Source: Desulfovibrio aminophilus (GTDB lineage Bacteria; Desulfobacterota; Desulfovibrionia; Desulfovibrionales; Desulfovibrionaceae). Taken from it: a stretch of 64,000 bases of DNA. Numbering within the stretch: the stretch's first letter is position 1; every line of letters starts with the position of its first letter. Of this stretch, positions 1 through 8,555 are shown piece after piece. Under the pieces are notes generated by a model. That model was not told where the DNA came from, searched no databases, and saw nothing but the letters and a program-made list of their open reading frames with translations. The position numbers and the translations under genes are program-made. The stretch spans positions 248,001-312,000 of the forward strand of contig NZ_JAMHGA010000012.1 in the NCBI RefSeq assembly GCF_023660105.1, in the 5' to 3' direction.

Positions 1-4
1 AATA

Positions 5-12
5 CTCCTCCT
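5..12 (-). promoter_or_regulatory. Ribosome binding site of a leftward gene lying outside the window
   Basis: Read leftward this is AGGAGGAG, a strong Shine-Dalgarno, and any start codon would fall just beyond base 1. Together with the promoter at 39-67 it says that a leftward gene begins at once to the left. From typical Desulfovibrio order after tilS it could be ftsH, but that is inference only. Confidence 0.6.
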
Positions 13-38
13 TGCCCTTTGTGCAAAAGTTTCACAAG

Positions 39-67
39 CTTTTAGCCGGTCGCACCGGTGCTGTCAA
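39..67 (-). promoter_or_regulatory. Sigma70-type promoter reading left out of the window
   Basis: On the minus strand a perfect TTGACA (62-67) is followed after 17 bases by TAAAAG (39-44). The start point would be about 30 bases before the off-window start codon and close to the strong ribosome binding site at 5-12. It lies downstream of tilS, so the next gene has its own promoter. Confidence 0.55.
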
Positions 68-236
68 TGACGCTCCCCGCTTTCCCTCGACGATCCCGAC
101 CCGCGCGTCCGCCGAACCCACCCCATTGGGCGGCCGTTGAGGCGAAAATCACGCAACGCAATATTCATTCCTGTATTTGGATCAAGGAATATTGACGGAA
201 ATCCAGCCGGTTGCGGTGGCGCAATCGGCTTATTTT

Positions 237-1262
237 TCAAGATTTTTTCGAGAAGAAAAGACCTTCACGCGTGACCTGGGCCAGCTTGTCGCCGGGGAAC
301 TGAAACCGGCAACCCAGGCGATTTTCGCGCCAGGCGTCGTCCAGTTGGAACAATGTTTCGGCAAGGGCCTGCCCCGGTCCGAGGGCGTCCAGGGCGCGCT
401 TATAGAGCCGCAGCCGCAGGGCCGGGGGCGCGGCCTCCAAGGTCGCATCCGCGAGCAGCAGGTTCCCGCCCGCGCCCACGGGAAAGAGGGCCGACACCTG
501 GGCGTCCCAGAACTCTTCGTCCTGGCGGCCCATGCGCCAGAGACGGGCCATGGAGTCGAGAAAGGCCGGGTTCTCCTCCAGGAGCAAGGGCAGAACGGCG
601 TGGCGCATGCGGTTGCGCCGGAACAGGGGCTCCTGGTTGCTGGCGTCCTCGCGCCAGGGCGCGGACAGGTCGGTGAGAAAATCCCGCAGCGCGGACTTGG
701 GCGTGAGGAGCAGGGGCCGGAGCAGGCGGCGGCCGACGTCCCGGCCGGGCATGCCGGACAGCCCGGGCCAGCCCGTGCCGCGCACCAGGCGCAGGAGCAC
801 ATCCTCGGCCAGGTCGTCCAGATGGTGTCCCAGAAGAATCCAGTCCGTCCCGGCCTCGGCCCGGACCTCGCGGAGGAATTCCAGACGCGCCTCGCGTCCC
901 GCGTCCTCCAGGCCCGCGCCCGTCTCGGCGGCCAACGCGGCCACGTCCACGCGCCGGACCACGCAGGGCACGCCGACGGCCTCGCAGACCTTCAAGACCG
1001 CCTGGGCGTCCTCGCCGGACTCGGGACGCAGGCCGTGGTCCAGGTGCGCCGCCCGCACCCATCCGCCATTCCGGGCGGTCAGGCAGAGGGCGGCCAGCAG
1101 CAGGGCCGTGGAGTCCAGGCCGCCGGAAAAGGCCACCAGCACGCCGGTCGCCCACGGCGAAACGCCCAGGTCCGAGGCGGTGAAGCGCTCGATCCCCAGG
1201 CAGAAATGGGCCCAGCGGGGGGGCAGGTCTTGAAGGGTGCGGGGCAGGGGAGCGGCCATCAT
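237..1262 (-). CDS. tilS: tRNA(Ile)-lysidine synthase TilS (short form)
   Basis: The enzyme converts C34 of the CAU-anticodon tRNA-Ile to lysidine using ATP and lysine, so that the tRNA reads AUA. The N-type PP-loop ATP site is visible as SGGLDST at residues 46-52, followed by the HLDHGLRPES and LGHHLDD segments typical of TilS. At 341 residues it is the short bacterial form and appears to lack the C-terminal tRNA-binding domain of the E. coli protein. The ATG at 1262 is followed closely by a second Met. It lies 13 bases after the 112-residue gene upstream and closes the hemA block. Family assignment is secure. Confidence 0.93.
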   Translation of the reverse strand: MMAAPLPRTLQDLPPRWAHFCLGIERFTASDLGVSPWATGVLVAFSGGLDSTALLLAALCLTARNGGWVRAAHLDHGLRPESGEDAQAVLKVCEAVGVPCVVRRVDVAALAAETGAGLEDAGREARLEFLREVRAEAGTDWILLGHHLDDLAEDVLLRLVRGTGWPGLSGMPGRDVGRRLLRPLLLTPKSALRDFLTDLSAPWREDASNQEPLFRRNRMRHAVLPLLLEENPAFLDSMARLWRMGRQDEEFWDAQVSALFPVGAGGNLLLADATLEAAPPALRLRLYKRALDALGPGQALAETLFQLDDAWRENRLGCRFQFPGDKLAQVTREGLFFSKKS

Positions 1263-1275
1263 TCCCCCGGCGCGG

Positions 1276-1614
1276 TCAGACCGCGATGTCCAGCTCCCGG
1301 ATGAGCTGGTCGAGGAAATCGATCATGCTCTCGCGCTGGGCCGGGGTGGCGTAGGCGATGCACGAGCAGCGCAGGGGGCCCCGGCCGCGCACCAGGAGCT
1401 CCAGTTTGAGACGGCCGCCGTCGATGACCTCCAAGGCCATGATGTGCGGGCCGCAGGTCTCCGCGTGCGCCTTCTGCTCCGCGTCGAGCAGTTCGGCGGG
1501 CACGGGAAGATAGTAGATGCCGTCCAGGGAGCCGTGCAGGCCCAGTTCCGTGAGCTTGGCCTCGATCCTGCCGACGCTCTCCTCGGTCAAATCCTCGATC
1601 TGGTAGCTGCGCAT
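1276..1614 (-). CDS. Conserved hypothetical protein, 112 aa
   Basis: I do not recognise a named family. The protein is soluble and acidic, with an N-terminal helical stretch (RIEAKLTELGLHGSL), a middle alternating beta-like region holding two cysteines (PLRCSC) and a C-terminal helix. There is no signal peptide or membrane segment. It lies 8 bases after hemA and 13 before tilS on the same strand, so it is almost certainly co-transcribed with them. The start is the ATG at 1614, because the longer frame upstream of it is the hemA gene read in another phase. Confidence 0.75.
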   Translation of the reverse strand: MRSYQIEDLTEESVGRIEAKLTELGLHGSLDGIYYLPVPAELLDAEQKAHAETCGPHIMALEVIDGGRLKLELLVRGRGPLRCSCIAYATPAQRESMIDFLDQLIRELDIAV

Positions 1615-1622
1615 GGGTCGTC

Positions 1623-2984
1623 CTAGTCCAGGGGGCGGCAGACCGCCTCCCCGTTCTCGTCGTCTTCGAGGTCCGCGTCCGGCCTCTTGCGGTCGGAGTG
1701 GGCGTCCCGCGGCACGTCCTCGCGGTCCAGGTTGAACATCCGCCGCGCCTGGTCGATGAAGCGCTCGGCGGTCTCCTCCTGGGCCCGGCGCTTGAGGTAG
1801 ACCACCGGCTCGTGCAGGAGCTTGTGGCCGACGGAGAGGACCAGGGTTTCCAGGGCCTTGCGCGTATCCTCGTCCACCGGCCCGATGCGGCGCAGGGTCC
1901 GGGCCAGCTCGCGGCGGCCGATGTCCTCGGCGCGGCACATGAGGTCTACGATGGTCGGCTGCAATTCCAGGGACTTGAGCCAGCGGCCGAAGGTCTCGGT
2001 CTCGGCGGCCACGATGTCCTGGGCCTTGACCGCCTCCTCCCGACGCTGGGCCAGGTTGCCCTCGACCACTTCCTTGAGGTCGTCGATGTCGTAGAGGTAG
2101 ACGTTGTCCAGGCTGTTCACGTCCGGGTCGATGTCCCGAGGCACGGCGATGTCGATGAAGAACATAGGCGCGTGCTTGCGGGCCTTGAGCACGGCCTTCA
2201 TGTCCCGGGAGTGGATGATGGCCGTGGGCGACCCCGTGGAGCTGATGACGATGTCGGCCTCGGGCAACCGGGCGAACAGTTCCTCGAAGGCCACGGCCTC
2301 GCCGCGCATGGTCTTGGCCAGCTCCTTGGCCCGGGCCAGGGTGCGGTTGGCGATGAGCAGCCGGGAGATGCCGTTGGTCAGCAGGTGCGTGGCCGCCAGC
2401 TCGGCCATCTCGCCCGCGCCGATGAGCATGGCGGTTTTGCCCGCGAGGTCGCCGAATATCTTGCGGGCCAGCTCCACGGCCGCGAAGCTGATGGACACCG
2501 CGCTGGAGGCGATGGCCGTCTCGGTGCGCACCCGCTTGGCCACGGAAAAGGACTTGTGCAGCAGGCGGTTGACGATGACCCGGGCCGCGCCCTTGGTCAC
2601 GGCCTTGCGGTAGGAGGCCTTGAGCTGGCCCAGGATCTGGGGCTCGCCCATGATCATGGAGTCCAGGCTCGCGGCCACCCGGAAGACGTGCTCCACGGCC
2701 GCCAGGCCCTCGTGGGCGTAGACGTGCGGGGAGAGCACGCCCCCGTCGCCGCCGCAGACCCGGGCCCAGTAGGACAGGACCGCCCCGGAGGCCTCCGCGT
2801 CCGTGTCGGTGACGGCCAGGATCTCCACCCGGTTGCAGGTGGACAGGGCCAGGCACTCGCTCACAGGGCAGTCGCGGAGCAGCCCCTCCTCGAATCCCTC
2901 GACGTTCGTCAGCGCGTATTGTTCGCGGACCTCCACCGGCGCGGTGCGGTGATTGAGTCCGAGCAGGATGATCTTCTTATCCAT
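1623..2984 (-). CDS. hemA: Glutamyl-tRNA reductase HemA
   Basis: This is the first step of C5-pathway tetrapyrrole synthesis: NADPH reduction of glutamyl-tRNA(Glu) to glutamate-1-semialdehyde. The N-terminal domain begins GLNHRTAPVEVREQ, and the catalytic Cys50 lies in LSTCNRVEI. The Rossmann nucleotide site GAGEMAELAA and the C-terminal dimerisation helix follow. At 453 residues it is slightly long because of an acidic, low-complexity C-terminal tail. The stop codon of the CcsA/HemX-like gene lies 3 bases upstream of this start, so the two are translationally close. This is the classical hemX-hemA pairing. Confidence 0.96.
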   Translation of the reverse strand: MDKKIILLGLNHRTAPVEVREQYALTNVEGFEEGLLRDCPVSECLALSTCNRVEILAVTDTDAEASGAVLSYWARVCGGDGGVLSPHVYAHEGLAAVEHVFRVAASLDSMIMGEPQILGQLKASYRKAVTKGAARVIVNRLLHKSFSVAKRVRTETAIASSAVSISFAAVELARKIFGDLAGKTAMLIGAGEMAELAATHLLTNGISRLLIANRTLARAKELAKTMRGEAVAFEELFARLPEADIVISSTGSPTAIIHSRDMKAVLKARKHAPMFFIDIAVPRDIDPDVNSLDNVYLYDIDDLKEVVEGNLAQRREEAVKAQDIVAAETETFGRWLKSLELQPTIVDLMCRAEDIGRRELARTLRRIGPVDEDTRKALETLVLSVGHKLLHEPVVYLKRRAQEETAERFIDQARRMFNLDREDVPRDAHSDRKRPDADLEDDENGEAVCRPLD

Positions 2985-2987
2985 GGC

Positions 2988-3794
2988 CTAGGGTCGGAAG
3001 GTGATGGAGTGATGGAGGAAGGCCACGACGACGAAGGCGAAGACCGCGATGGCCATGAGCGCTGGCTTGCGGCCGCGCCAACCCAGCACCGTGCGCTGAT
3101 AGAAGAGCGCGGTGAACAGGAACCAGACGGCCAGGGCCGTGATGTTCATGGGGTCCCAGCCGAATTTCTTCAGCGGGTCCATCCAGCGCCAGAGGAAGCC
3201 GGAAAAGAGGCCCACGGTGTAGAGCGGAAAGCCGTAGAGCGTGGCCCAGCGGTTCACCCGGTCGAAGTTGTCCAGGGAGGGCAGGTCCGTGCCCAGGGCC
3301 GCCGGTCCGGCCTTGCTCTTGATCTTCTTGTTCAGGTTCAGGAAGGCGAGGCCCGCGCCGAAGGCCAGGGTGAGCAGGGCCATGCAGGCCACCAGGGCCG
3401 CGATGTGCATGCCGAAGAAGACCAGGGTCAGCTCGCGGGGGATGGTCACCCGGATGCCCGAGGCGGCCAGCGAGGCCACGAACAGGAGCAGGGTCAACGG
3501 CAGCACGGCCAGGGCCAGGAAGCGCGACTTGAGCCGCTTCCAGACCACGAGCCCGGCCAGGAGCACGCAGAAGGCGATGAGGTTCAGGTAGAAATCCCCG
3601 CCGCTGGGGAACTGGCCGCGCTCCAGGACCTGGATGAACAGGTCCGCGCCGTGGAGGGCCAGACCGGCCACGGCGAAGAGCGCGGCGGCGCGCTTGAGGG
3701 TCTCCCTGGCCCGGGCGGCCCCGGCCAGGAAGAGCAGGGTGCCCGCCAGATAGACCGCGATGACGATGAGTTGCAGCAGTTCAAACGAGCCCAT
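2988..3794 (-). CDS. CcsA/HemX-family cytochrome c assembly membrane protein
   Basis: This 268-residue polytopic membrane protein has about eight hydrophobic segments. The tail carries a GWDP element and a GWRGRKPA segment, as in the CcsA/HemX family, whose members handle heme for cytochrome c maturation or influence HemA levels. Here the tryptophan-rich WWD-like motif is only partly preserved, so heme transport is not assured. It overlaps the end of the siroheme synthase gene by 14 bases and runs straight into hemA, which favours a HemX-like role in heme synthesis. Confidence 0.82.
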   Translation of the reverse strand: MGSFELLQLIVIAVYLAGTLLFLAGAARARETLKRAAALFAVAGLALHGADLFIQVLERGQFPSGGDFYLNLIAFCVLLAGLVVWKRLKSRFLALAVLPLTLLLFVASLAASGIRVTIPRELTLVFFGMHIAALVACMALLTLAFGAGLAFLNLNKKIKSKAGPAALGTDLPSLDNFDRVNRWATLYGFPLYTVGLFSGFLWRWMDPLKKFGWDPMNITALAVWFLFTALFYQRTVLGWRGRKPALMAIAVFAFVVVAFLHHSITFRP

Positions 3795-4458
3795 GCAGCA
3801 GCTCCGGGATGCGCGGACGCAACGGTTCCGGCAGGTGTTCGTCGAGCACGGCGGCGGCCTGGCCGAAATCCTTGGCCGCCAGGGTCTCCATGAGCCGCGA
3901 GCCGACCACGGCCCGGAACACGGCGGTGTTCTCGCCGGTGGGCCGGTCCAGCTCCAGGAGCATGGGGCGCAGGCGGCCCATGACCACGAGGAAGGCCCCG
4001 TATTCCGCGCCGAAGGACTCCTGCAGGTGCTTGCGCAGGTGCTTGGCCAGGGCCGGGCTCTGGCCGCCGGTGGAGATCGCCAGGGTCAGGTCGCCCTGGG
4101 TCACCAGGGCGGGCACGATGAAGCTGCATTTCTCCGGCTGGTCCACGATGTTGCAGAGCAGGTTGCGCTCGCGGCAGAGGTCGCTGATGCGCCAGTTGAG
4201 GGCCTCGTTGCTGGTGGAGGCGATGACCAGGAAACGGCCGTCCAGGTCCGCGTCGCGGAACTCGCGGCGCTCGAAGGCCACGCCGGGCCGTTCCAGCAGG
4301 GCGCGCAGCCCCTCGTCGGGCTCGCGGGTGTCCAGGACCAGGATGGAGCGGGCTCCGCAGGAGAGCAGGGTGGCGATCTTGCGCGCGCCCACCTCGCCCG
4401 CGCCCACCACGAGGCAGCTCTTGTTCTCCAGATTCACGAACATGGGATAATAGCGCAT
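3781..4458 (-). CDS. Precorrin-2 dehydrogenase / sirohydrochlorin ferrochelatase (siroheme synthase N-domain type)
   Basis: The protein resembles Met8p and the N-terminal half of CysG: it opens with a NAD-binding fold (VVGAGEVGARK) and carries the STSNEALN and CNIVDQPE(K)C segments typical of the family. It should oxidise precorrin-2 to sirohydrochlorin and possibly insert iron, giving siroheme for dissimilatory or assimilatory sulfite reductase. The methyltransferase half of CysG is absent. I chose the ATG at 4458 because family members begin MxYYPxFxxL; an in-frame ATG at 4470 is an alternative. It is the first gene of the leftward tetrapyrrole block. Confidence 0.88.
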   Translation of the reverse strand: MRYYPMFVNLENKSCLVVGAGEVGARKIATLLSCGARSILVLDTREPDEGLRALLERPGVAFERREFRDADLDGRFLVIASTSNEALNWRISDLCRERNLLCNIVDQPEKCSFIVPALVTQGDLTLAISTGGQSPALAKHLRKHLQESFGAEYGAFLVVMGRLRPMLLELDRPTGENTAVFRAVVGSRLMETLAAKDFGQAAAVLDEHLPEPLRPRIPELLHGLV

Positions 4459-4560
4459 GGCCCGATCCATATACCACGGCCCCGGGCTCTGTAAACGCAA
4501 AGTGCGCGTCTTGCCAGGAACTGTGCATCCGGGTTAGGCAGGGAACACGGACAGTTGCCC

Positions 4561-5820
4561 ATGAAACACGTGCTCGTCGTCCAGCTGGCCCGCTTCGGGG
4601 ACCTCGTCCAGACCAAGCGTCTCATCCTTTCCCTGCGCGCCCAACCGGACACCGTGACGCACCTCTGCCTGGACGCATCCCTGGAGCCGCTGGCGCGGCT
4701 GGTCTTCCCCGAGGTGGTCACGCATCCCGTGACCGCCCACGGCGCCGGCCTGGCCCAGGCCGGGCCCGAGGCCCTGTTCACGGCCATGCTGGAGCGCAAC
4801 CGCCAGGCCTTCGCGGAACTTACGGCCCAGCGGTTCGAGACGGTGTACAACCTGAACCGCTCGCCCCTGAACCTCGCCCTGGCCTCGCTCTTCGAACCCG
4901 AGCAGGTGCGCGGCTACGCCTGGAGGCAGGGCCAGCCCCTGCAGGCGCCCTGGCCCGAGCTGGCCATGCGCTGGTCCGGCCAGCGCCGCCTGGGCATCAA
5001 TCTCGTGGACTTCTGGGCCCACTTCGCGGACGCGCCCGTGCCGCCCGAGGCGGTCAATCCCGAGGCCAGGGCCGGAGGAGCAGGCGTGGGCGTGGTCCTG
5101 GCCGGGCGCGAGTCGCGGCGCTCCCTACCGCCCGAAATCCTGGCCCGGTTCGCGGCCGCCGCCTTCGAGCGCGCGGGCCGGGGCCGCATCCTCCTGCTGG
5201 GCTCCAAGGCCGAGATTCCGGCGGCCAAGGCCGTGCTGCGGGCCCTGCCGGGCCGACTGGCGGACAAGGTCACGGACCTCTCCGGCAAAACCGACTGGGC
5301 CGGACTGGCCGAGGCCGTCGGCGGGCTGGACCTCGTCCTGACCCCGGACACCGGGACCATGCACCTGGCCGCGCACCTGGGCGCGCCCGTGACGGCCTTC
5401 TTCCTCTCCTCGGCCTGGTGCTTCGAGACCGGCCCCTACGGCCTGGGCCACACGGTCCACCAGGCCGTTTTCGACTGCCTGCCCTGCCTGGAGAGCCGTC
5501 CCTGCCACCTGGAGCAGCGCTGCCTGGCCCCCTTCGAGGACCCGGGCTTCGTCCGCTTCCTCTCCACCGGCAAGCCCGGGCATGCTCCCGAGGGCATCCT
5601 CTCCCTGCGGGCCGAATTCGACTCCCTGGGCCAGACCTACGCCCCCGCGGCGGGGGAGGACGCGGACCAGGAGCAGCGGCTCCGCTTCCGGGCCTTCCTG
5701 GCCCGGCACCTGGGCCTGCCGGGCGCGGAGAAGGGCGTCCCGGACAGCGGACTGGCCGAACGCTTCTACCAGGAACGGGATTGGTTCGTACGAAATAACG
5801 TCATTGATTTTAAATATTAG
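4561..5820 (+). CDS. Glycosyltransferase family 9 (heptosyltransferase-like)
   Basis: This 419-residue, GT-B fold protein starts KHVLVVQLARFGDLVQTKR, the usual GT9 opening. In the C-terminal half it has VLTPDTGTMHLAAHLGAPV, the segment that binds the nucleotide sugar in WaaC/WaaF-type enzymes. It presumably transfers a heptose or similar sugar to LPS core or to a protein such as flagellin. A cysteine-rich stretch (DCLPCLESRPCHLEQRC) follows, as in several Desulfovibrio GT9 proteins. A TTG at 4555 in the same frame is an alternative start; the ribosome binding site is weak for both. It is followed by a second glycosyltransferase gene. Confidence 0.85.
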   Translation: MKHVLVVQLARFGDLVQTKRLILSLRAQPDTVTHLCLDASLEPLARLVFPEVVTHPVTAHGAGLAQAGPEALFTAMLERNRQAFAELTAQRFETVYNLNRSPLNLALASLFEPEQVRGYAWRQGQPLQAPWPELAMRWSGQRRLGINLVDFWAHFADAPVPPEAVNPEARAGGAGVGVVLAGRESRRSLPPEILARFAAAAFERAGRGRILLLGSKAEIPAAKAVLRALPGRLADKVTDLSGKTDWAGLAEAVGGLDLVLTPDTGTMHLAAHLGAPVTAFFLSSAWCFETGPYGLGHTVHQAVFDCLPCLESRPCHLEQRCLAPFEDPGFVRFLSTGKPGHAPEGILSLRAEFDSLGQTYAPAAGEDADQEQRLRFRAFLARHLGLPGAEKGVPDSGLAERFYQERDWFVRNNVIDFKY

Positions 5821-5841
5821 AAAAAGTCTAGACTTTTTCTA
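5818..5841. terminator. Perfect 24-bp palindrome at the end of the glycosyltransferase gene
   Basis: The stop codon TAG of the preceding gene is the first triplet of a perfect palindrome with a central CTAG and T5/A5 tracts in the arms. As RNA it folds into a 10-bp hairpin whose 3' arm is U-rich, so it could terminate or attenuate in both directions. A second small hairpin (CCGCCT/AGGCGG) follows at about 5856-5871. Confidence 0.5.
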
Positions 5842-5918
5842 GATCATTATTCTCCGCCTTTGGAGGCGGGGGAGGGACGCGGAAGCGCCGCTCCTGGTCG
5901 AACAAGCAAGGACGGGAC

Positions 5919-7220
5919 ATGGACAAGCATCTGCGCGTTCTCGTGGTACTCCCCATGTACGGCGGCTCGTTGCCAGTGGGACGCTTCTGCGCCCGGGCCC
6001 TGCGTCGTCTCGGCCACACGGTCGAGGTGCTGGAGTCCCCGGATTTCCATTCCGCCTACAAGGCCCTGGAAGTCCTGCGCGTGACCTCGGACCGGCTGCA
6101 ATACCTGGAGAACAGCTTCCTCCAGGTGGTCTCCCAGGCCGTGCTGGCCAAGGCGGAGACCTTCGAGCCGGACCTGGTCCTGGCCCTGGCCCAGGCCCCG
6201 CTGAGCATCCAGGCCCTCAAACGCCTGCGCCGGGACAAGGTGGCCACGGCCATGTGGTTCGTGGAGGACTTCCGCCTGTTCACCTACTGGCAGGCCTTCG
6301 CCCCGCACTACGACCTCTTCGCCGTAATCCAGAAGGAGCCTTTTTTCGAGCAGTTGCAGGGTATCGGCCAGCCCAACGCCCTGTACCTGCCCCTGGCCGC
6401 GGACCCGGAATTCCACCGGCCCCTGGAGCTGACCCCGGCCGAGCGCAAGGAATACGGCGCGGACCTCGCCTTCATGGGCGCGGGCTATCCCAACCGCCGC
6501 CTGGCCTTCCGCAAGCTCCTGCGCGAAGGGTTCAAGATCTGGGGCACGGAGTGGGAGGGCGACCCGGTGCTCAAGCCTTACGTGCAACGGAACGGGGCGC
6601 GCGTCTCCTCCGAGGACTGCGTGAAGATCTTCAACGCCACGGCCGTGAACCTCAACCTGCACTCGAGCATCCAGGCCGAGCATCTCGTCACCCGTGGGGA
6701 CTTCATCAACCCCAGGACGTTCGAGATCGCGGCCTGCGGGGCCTTTCAGCTGGTGGACCTGCGCGGCCTCATGTCCGGGGCCTTCGCCCAGGACGAGCTG
6801 GCGACCTTCACCACGATGGCGGAACTTTCTGAAAAAATAGACTATTTCATCAAGAATCCAGAGGAACGCGAGGCCTTCTCCCGACGCGGCCGCGCTCGGG
6901 TCCTGGCCGAGCACACCTATGACCGCCGCATGGACACGCTCCTCGACTTCGCGGCCGAACGCCTTCCCGACTGGCCCCGGGAGCGGAGCAGGGCGGCGGC
7001 CCTGGACGCCGGGCTGCCCGAGCACCTGCGCGCCGAGGTGGCCGCCCTCCTGGACCGGCTCGGCCTGCCCGCCGACGTGTCCTTCGACGACCTCGTCTGG
7101 GCCGTGCGGCAGCAACAGGGCGCTCTCTCGGATCTGGACGCGGCGGTGCTCTTCCTGGACGAGTGGCGGAAGCTCTATGTGGAGCGCCGGCAGCAGCCGG
7201 GCTCCCGCGCCGGCGGCTAG
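5919..7220 (+). CDS. CgeB/DUF3880-type glycosyltransferase
   Basis: This 433-residue protein has an N-terminal sugar-transferase fold beginning LRVLVVLPMYGGSLPVGR, a middle AMWFVEDFR segment, and the C-terminal region FINPRTFEIAACGAFQL that is typical of the CgeB/glycosyltransferase 1-like family. Such proteins accompany GT9 enzymes in Desulfovibrio surface or flagellin glycosylation clusters; the substrate cannot be read from sequence. About 100 C-terminal residues beyond the catalytic fold are helical. The start is the ATG at 5919, with a weak upstream GGAC. It ends in a CTAG shared with the convergent gene on the other strand. Confidence 0.82.
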   Translation: MDKHLRVLVVLPMYGGSLPVGRFCARALRRLGHTVEVLESPDFHSAYKALEVLRVTSDRLQYLENSFLQVVSQAVLAKAETFEPDLVLALAQAPLSIQALKRLRRDKVATAMWFVEDFRLFTYWQAFAPHYDLFAVIQKEPFFEQLQGIGQPNALYLPLAADPEFHRPLELTPAERKEYGADLAFMGAGYPNRRLAFRKLLREGFKIWGTEWEGDPVLKPYVQRNGARVSSEDCVKIFNATAVNLNLHSSIQAEHLVTRGDFINPRTFEIAACGAFQLVDLRGLMSGAFAQDELATFTTMAELSEKIDYFIKNPEEREAFSRRGRARVLAEHTYDRRMDTLLDFAAERLPDWPRERSRAAALDAGLPEHLRAEVAALLDRLGLPADVSFDDLVWAVRQQQGALSDLDAAVLFLDEWRKLYVERRQQPGSRAGG

Positions 7221-7822
7221 CTCAGCAGGCGGGAGAGGATCAGGACCACCACGCCGGCGGCCACCGCGACGAGCAGGTCGCGCAGTTCACGGGACTTGCA
7301 GAGCTTCTTGCCGGGCGCAACGCCTTTTTCCTGTGAGATGATGCGCTCGATGCGGATCTCTTCCGTGTGGGCGCTCAGGGCCTTCTTGAGGAGCCAGTGC
7401 CCGGAGTTTTCCTCCACCAGCCGGAACTGGTCGTCGCTGAGCAGGACGAGGCCCCGCTGCGTATACATCACGATGGGCAGCTCGTCCGAGGCGTATTTTC
7501 CGCGCAACTGCTTCAGGATGTCGAGGCCGCGGGGTTCCCAGGCGTTCAGCACGGCCTCCCTGGTCTTGTCCACCTGCTGGTCGAGCTTTTCCAGTTCGAC
7601 CTCGGCGGCGAGCCGCCGCTCTTCGTAGTCGGAAACGTCCTCGCGCGGATGGTAGAGGTCCAGCAGGACGATGTCCGGCAACCGTTTCATGTCGGAGAGG
7701 GTCCCGAGCAGTTGGCAGGAATCGTCGACCGGAATGATGTCATAGCGCTGGCCGTGCCGCGCCGTGAATTCGTCGATGAACCGCTTCTGGTCGTCGCAAT
7801 AGACGACAGTGGTCTTCTTCAT
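7217..7822 (-). CDS. Atypical response-regulator receiver protein with C-terminal membrane anchor
   Basis: This 201-residue protein has a receiver fold: acidic pair D10-D11, phosphoacceptor D55 in IVLLDLYHP, T121 in IVMYTQRG and K146/K147. A charged, helical insert of about 40 residues (about 60-97) follows D55. There is no DNA-binding output domain. Instead residues 182-200 form a hydrophobic tail segment that probably anchors it to the membrane. The start at 7822 is supported by a G-rich Shine-Dalgarno just upstream. A TATACT -10 box lies at 7868-7873, with TTGCGC only 15 bases further up. It is a lone gene without a kinase neighbour. Confidence 0.78.
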   Translation of the reverse strand: MKKTTVVYCDDQKRFIDEFTARHGQRYDIIPVDDSCQLLGTLSDMKRLPDIVLLDLYHPREDVSDYEERRLAAEVELEKLDQQVDKTREAVLNAWEPRGLDILKQLRGKYASDELPIVMYTQRGLVLLSDDQFRLVEENSGHWLLKKALSAHTEEIRIERIISQEKGVAPGKKLCKSRELRDLLVAVAAGVVVLILSRLLS

Positions 7823-7920
7823 GATCCCCCCGATGCGCGCGTTCCCCATGATGAGAATTCCCGCTGGAGTATACGCAAACGAGGTCTGGCGCAATGGGAG
7901 GAATGGATGGGGATCATTCC

Positions 7921-7963
7921 GCAGATGAAAAAGGCCGGGGCGAGCCCGGCCTTTTTCATCTGC
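7921..7963. terminator. Strong bidirectional terminator
   Basis: A perfect inverted repeat with 19-base arms (GCAGATGAAAAAGGCCGGG and its complement) encloses a 5-base loop, with A and T tracts in the outer arms. It lies downstream of the exported-protein gene (8024-8506, leftward) and before the promoter region of the receiver gene. Confidence 0.85.
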
Positions 7964-8023
7964 CTCACGACGGGAACGCTCGGAAAAATCCCGCGCCCGC
8001 CGTCGGCTTTCAAGAGCGTCGAA

Positions 8024-8506
8024 CTATTTTGCGACCTTGCTGAAGAGCATGATGCCCACGACCTTCTGGGCCTTGCCCGCGCTCAGGTAGCGCACCAGGA
8101 GGTTGTTCAGCGGCTCGGGCTTGTCGTCGTCGGTCTTCTTTTTCTTCACCTTCTTGCCCGCCTCGGTGTCGGTCATCAGCGTGCAGATGTAGATGCCCTT
8201 GTCGTCCACCATGTAGGCGGTCTTGCCGTCCGGATCGATCACTCCGGCCAGGGAGTCGTTGGTCTGGGCGGTGGTGCGCTCGCCATAAAACAGCGCGCCT
8301 TCCTGCTTGGTGATGGTCACCGTGGCCTCCACGCCCCGGTAGAAGTCGGCCGAACGGTCCCCGGCCTGCTGGCCGTCCTTCTGGAAGGGCTCGGCGCTGG
8401 GAGCCGTCTTCCAGACGCCCACGAGGCTGGGGATGCCTCCGGCCTGGGCCAGACCGGCGCAAAGAAGAAGTCCCATGACCATAAAGACGAAGAACGCTTT
8501 CCGCAT
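8024..8506 (-). CDS. Exported hypothetical protein, 160 aa
   Basis: A clear Sec signal peptide (MRKAFFVFMVMGLLLCAGLAQA) precedes a small beta-rich periplasmic domain. A lysine-rich segment (KKVKKKKTDDDK) follows near residue 120. The GVWKTAPSAE opening after the signal resembles small lipocalin-like exported proteins, but I cannot name the family. It stands alone between rarA and a terminator. Confidence 0.72.
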   Translation of the reverse strand: MRKAFFVFMVMGLLLCAGLAQAGGIPSLVGVWKTAPSAEPFQKDGQQAGDRSADFYRGVEATVTITKQEGALFYGERTTAQTNDSLAGVIDPDGKTAYMVDDKGIYICTLMTDTEAGKKVKKKKTDDDKPEPLNNLLVRYLSAGKAQKVVGIMLFSKVAK

Positions 8507-8555
8507 ACGAACCTCCAGATCGGCAACGGTTTCAGGGGCGGAACATCCCGCCGAC

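Noticed and set aside
1698-3893. Long open frame on the plus strand opposite hemA and the HemX-like gene
   Set aside because: The product is rich in Gly, Arg, His and Gln with no domain, the usual antisense shadow of GC-rich genes. The same applies to 12269-14308, 17188-19920, 38920-41754 and 59532-62714.
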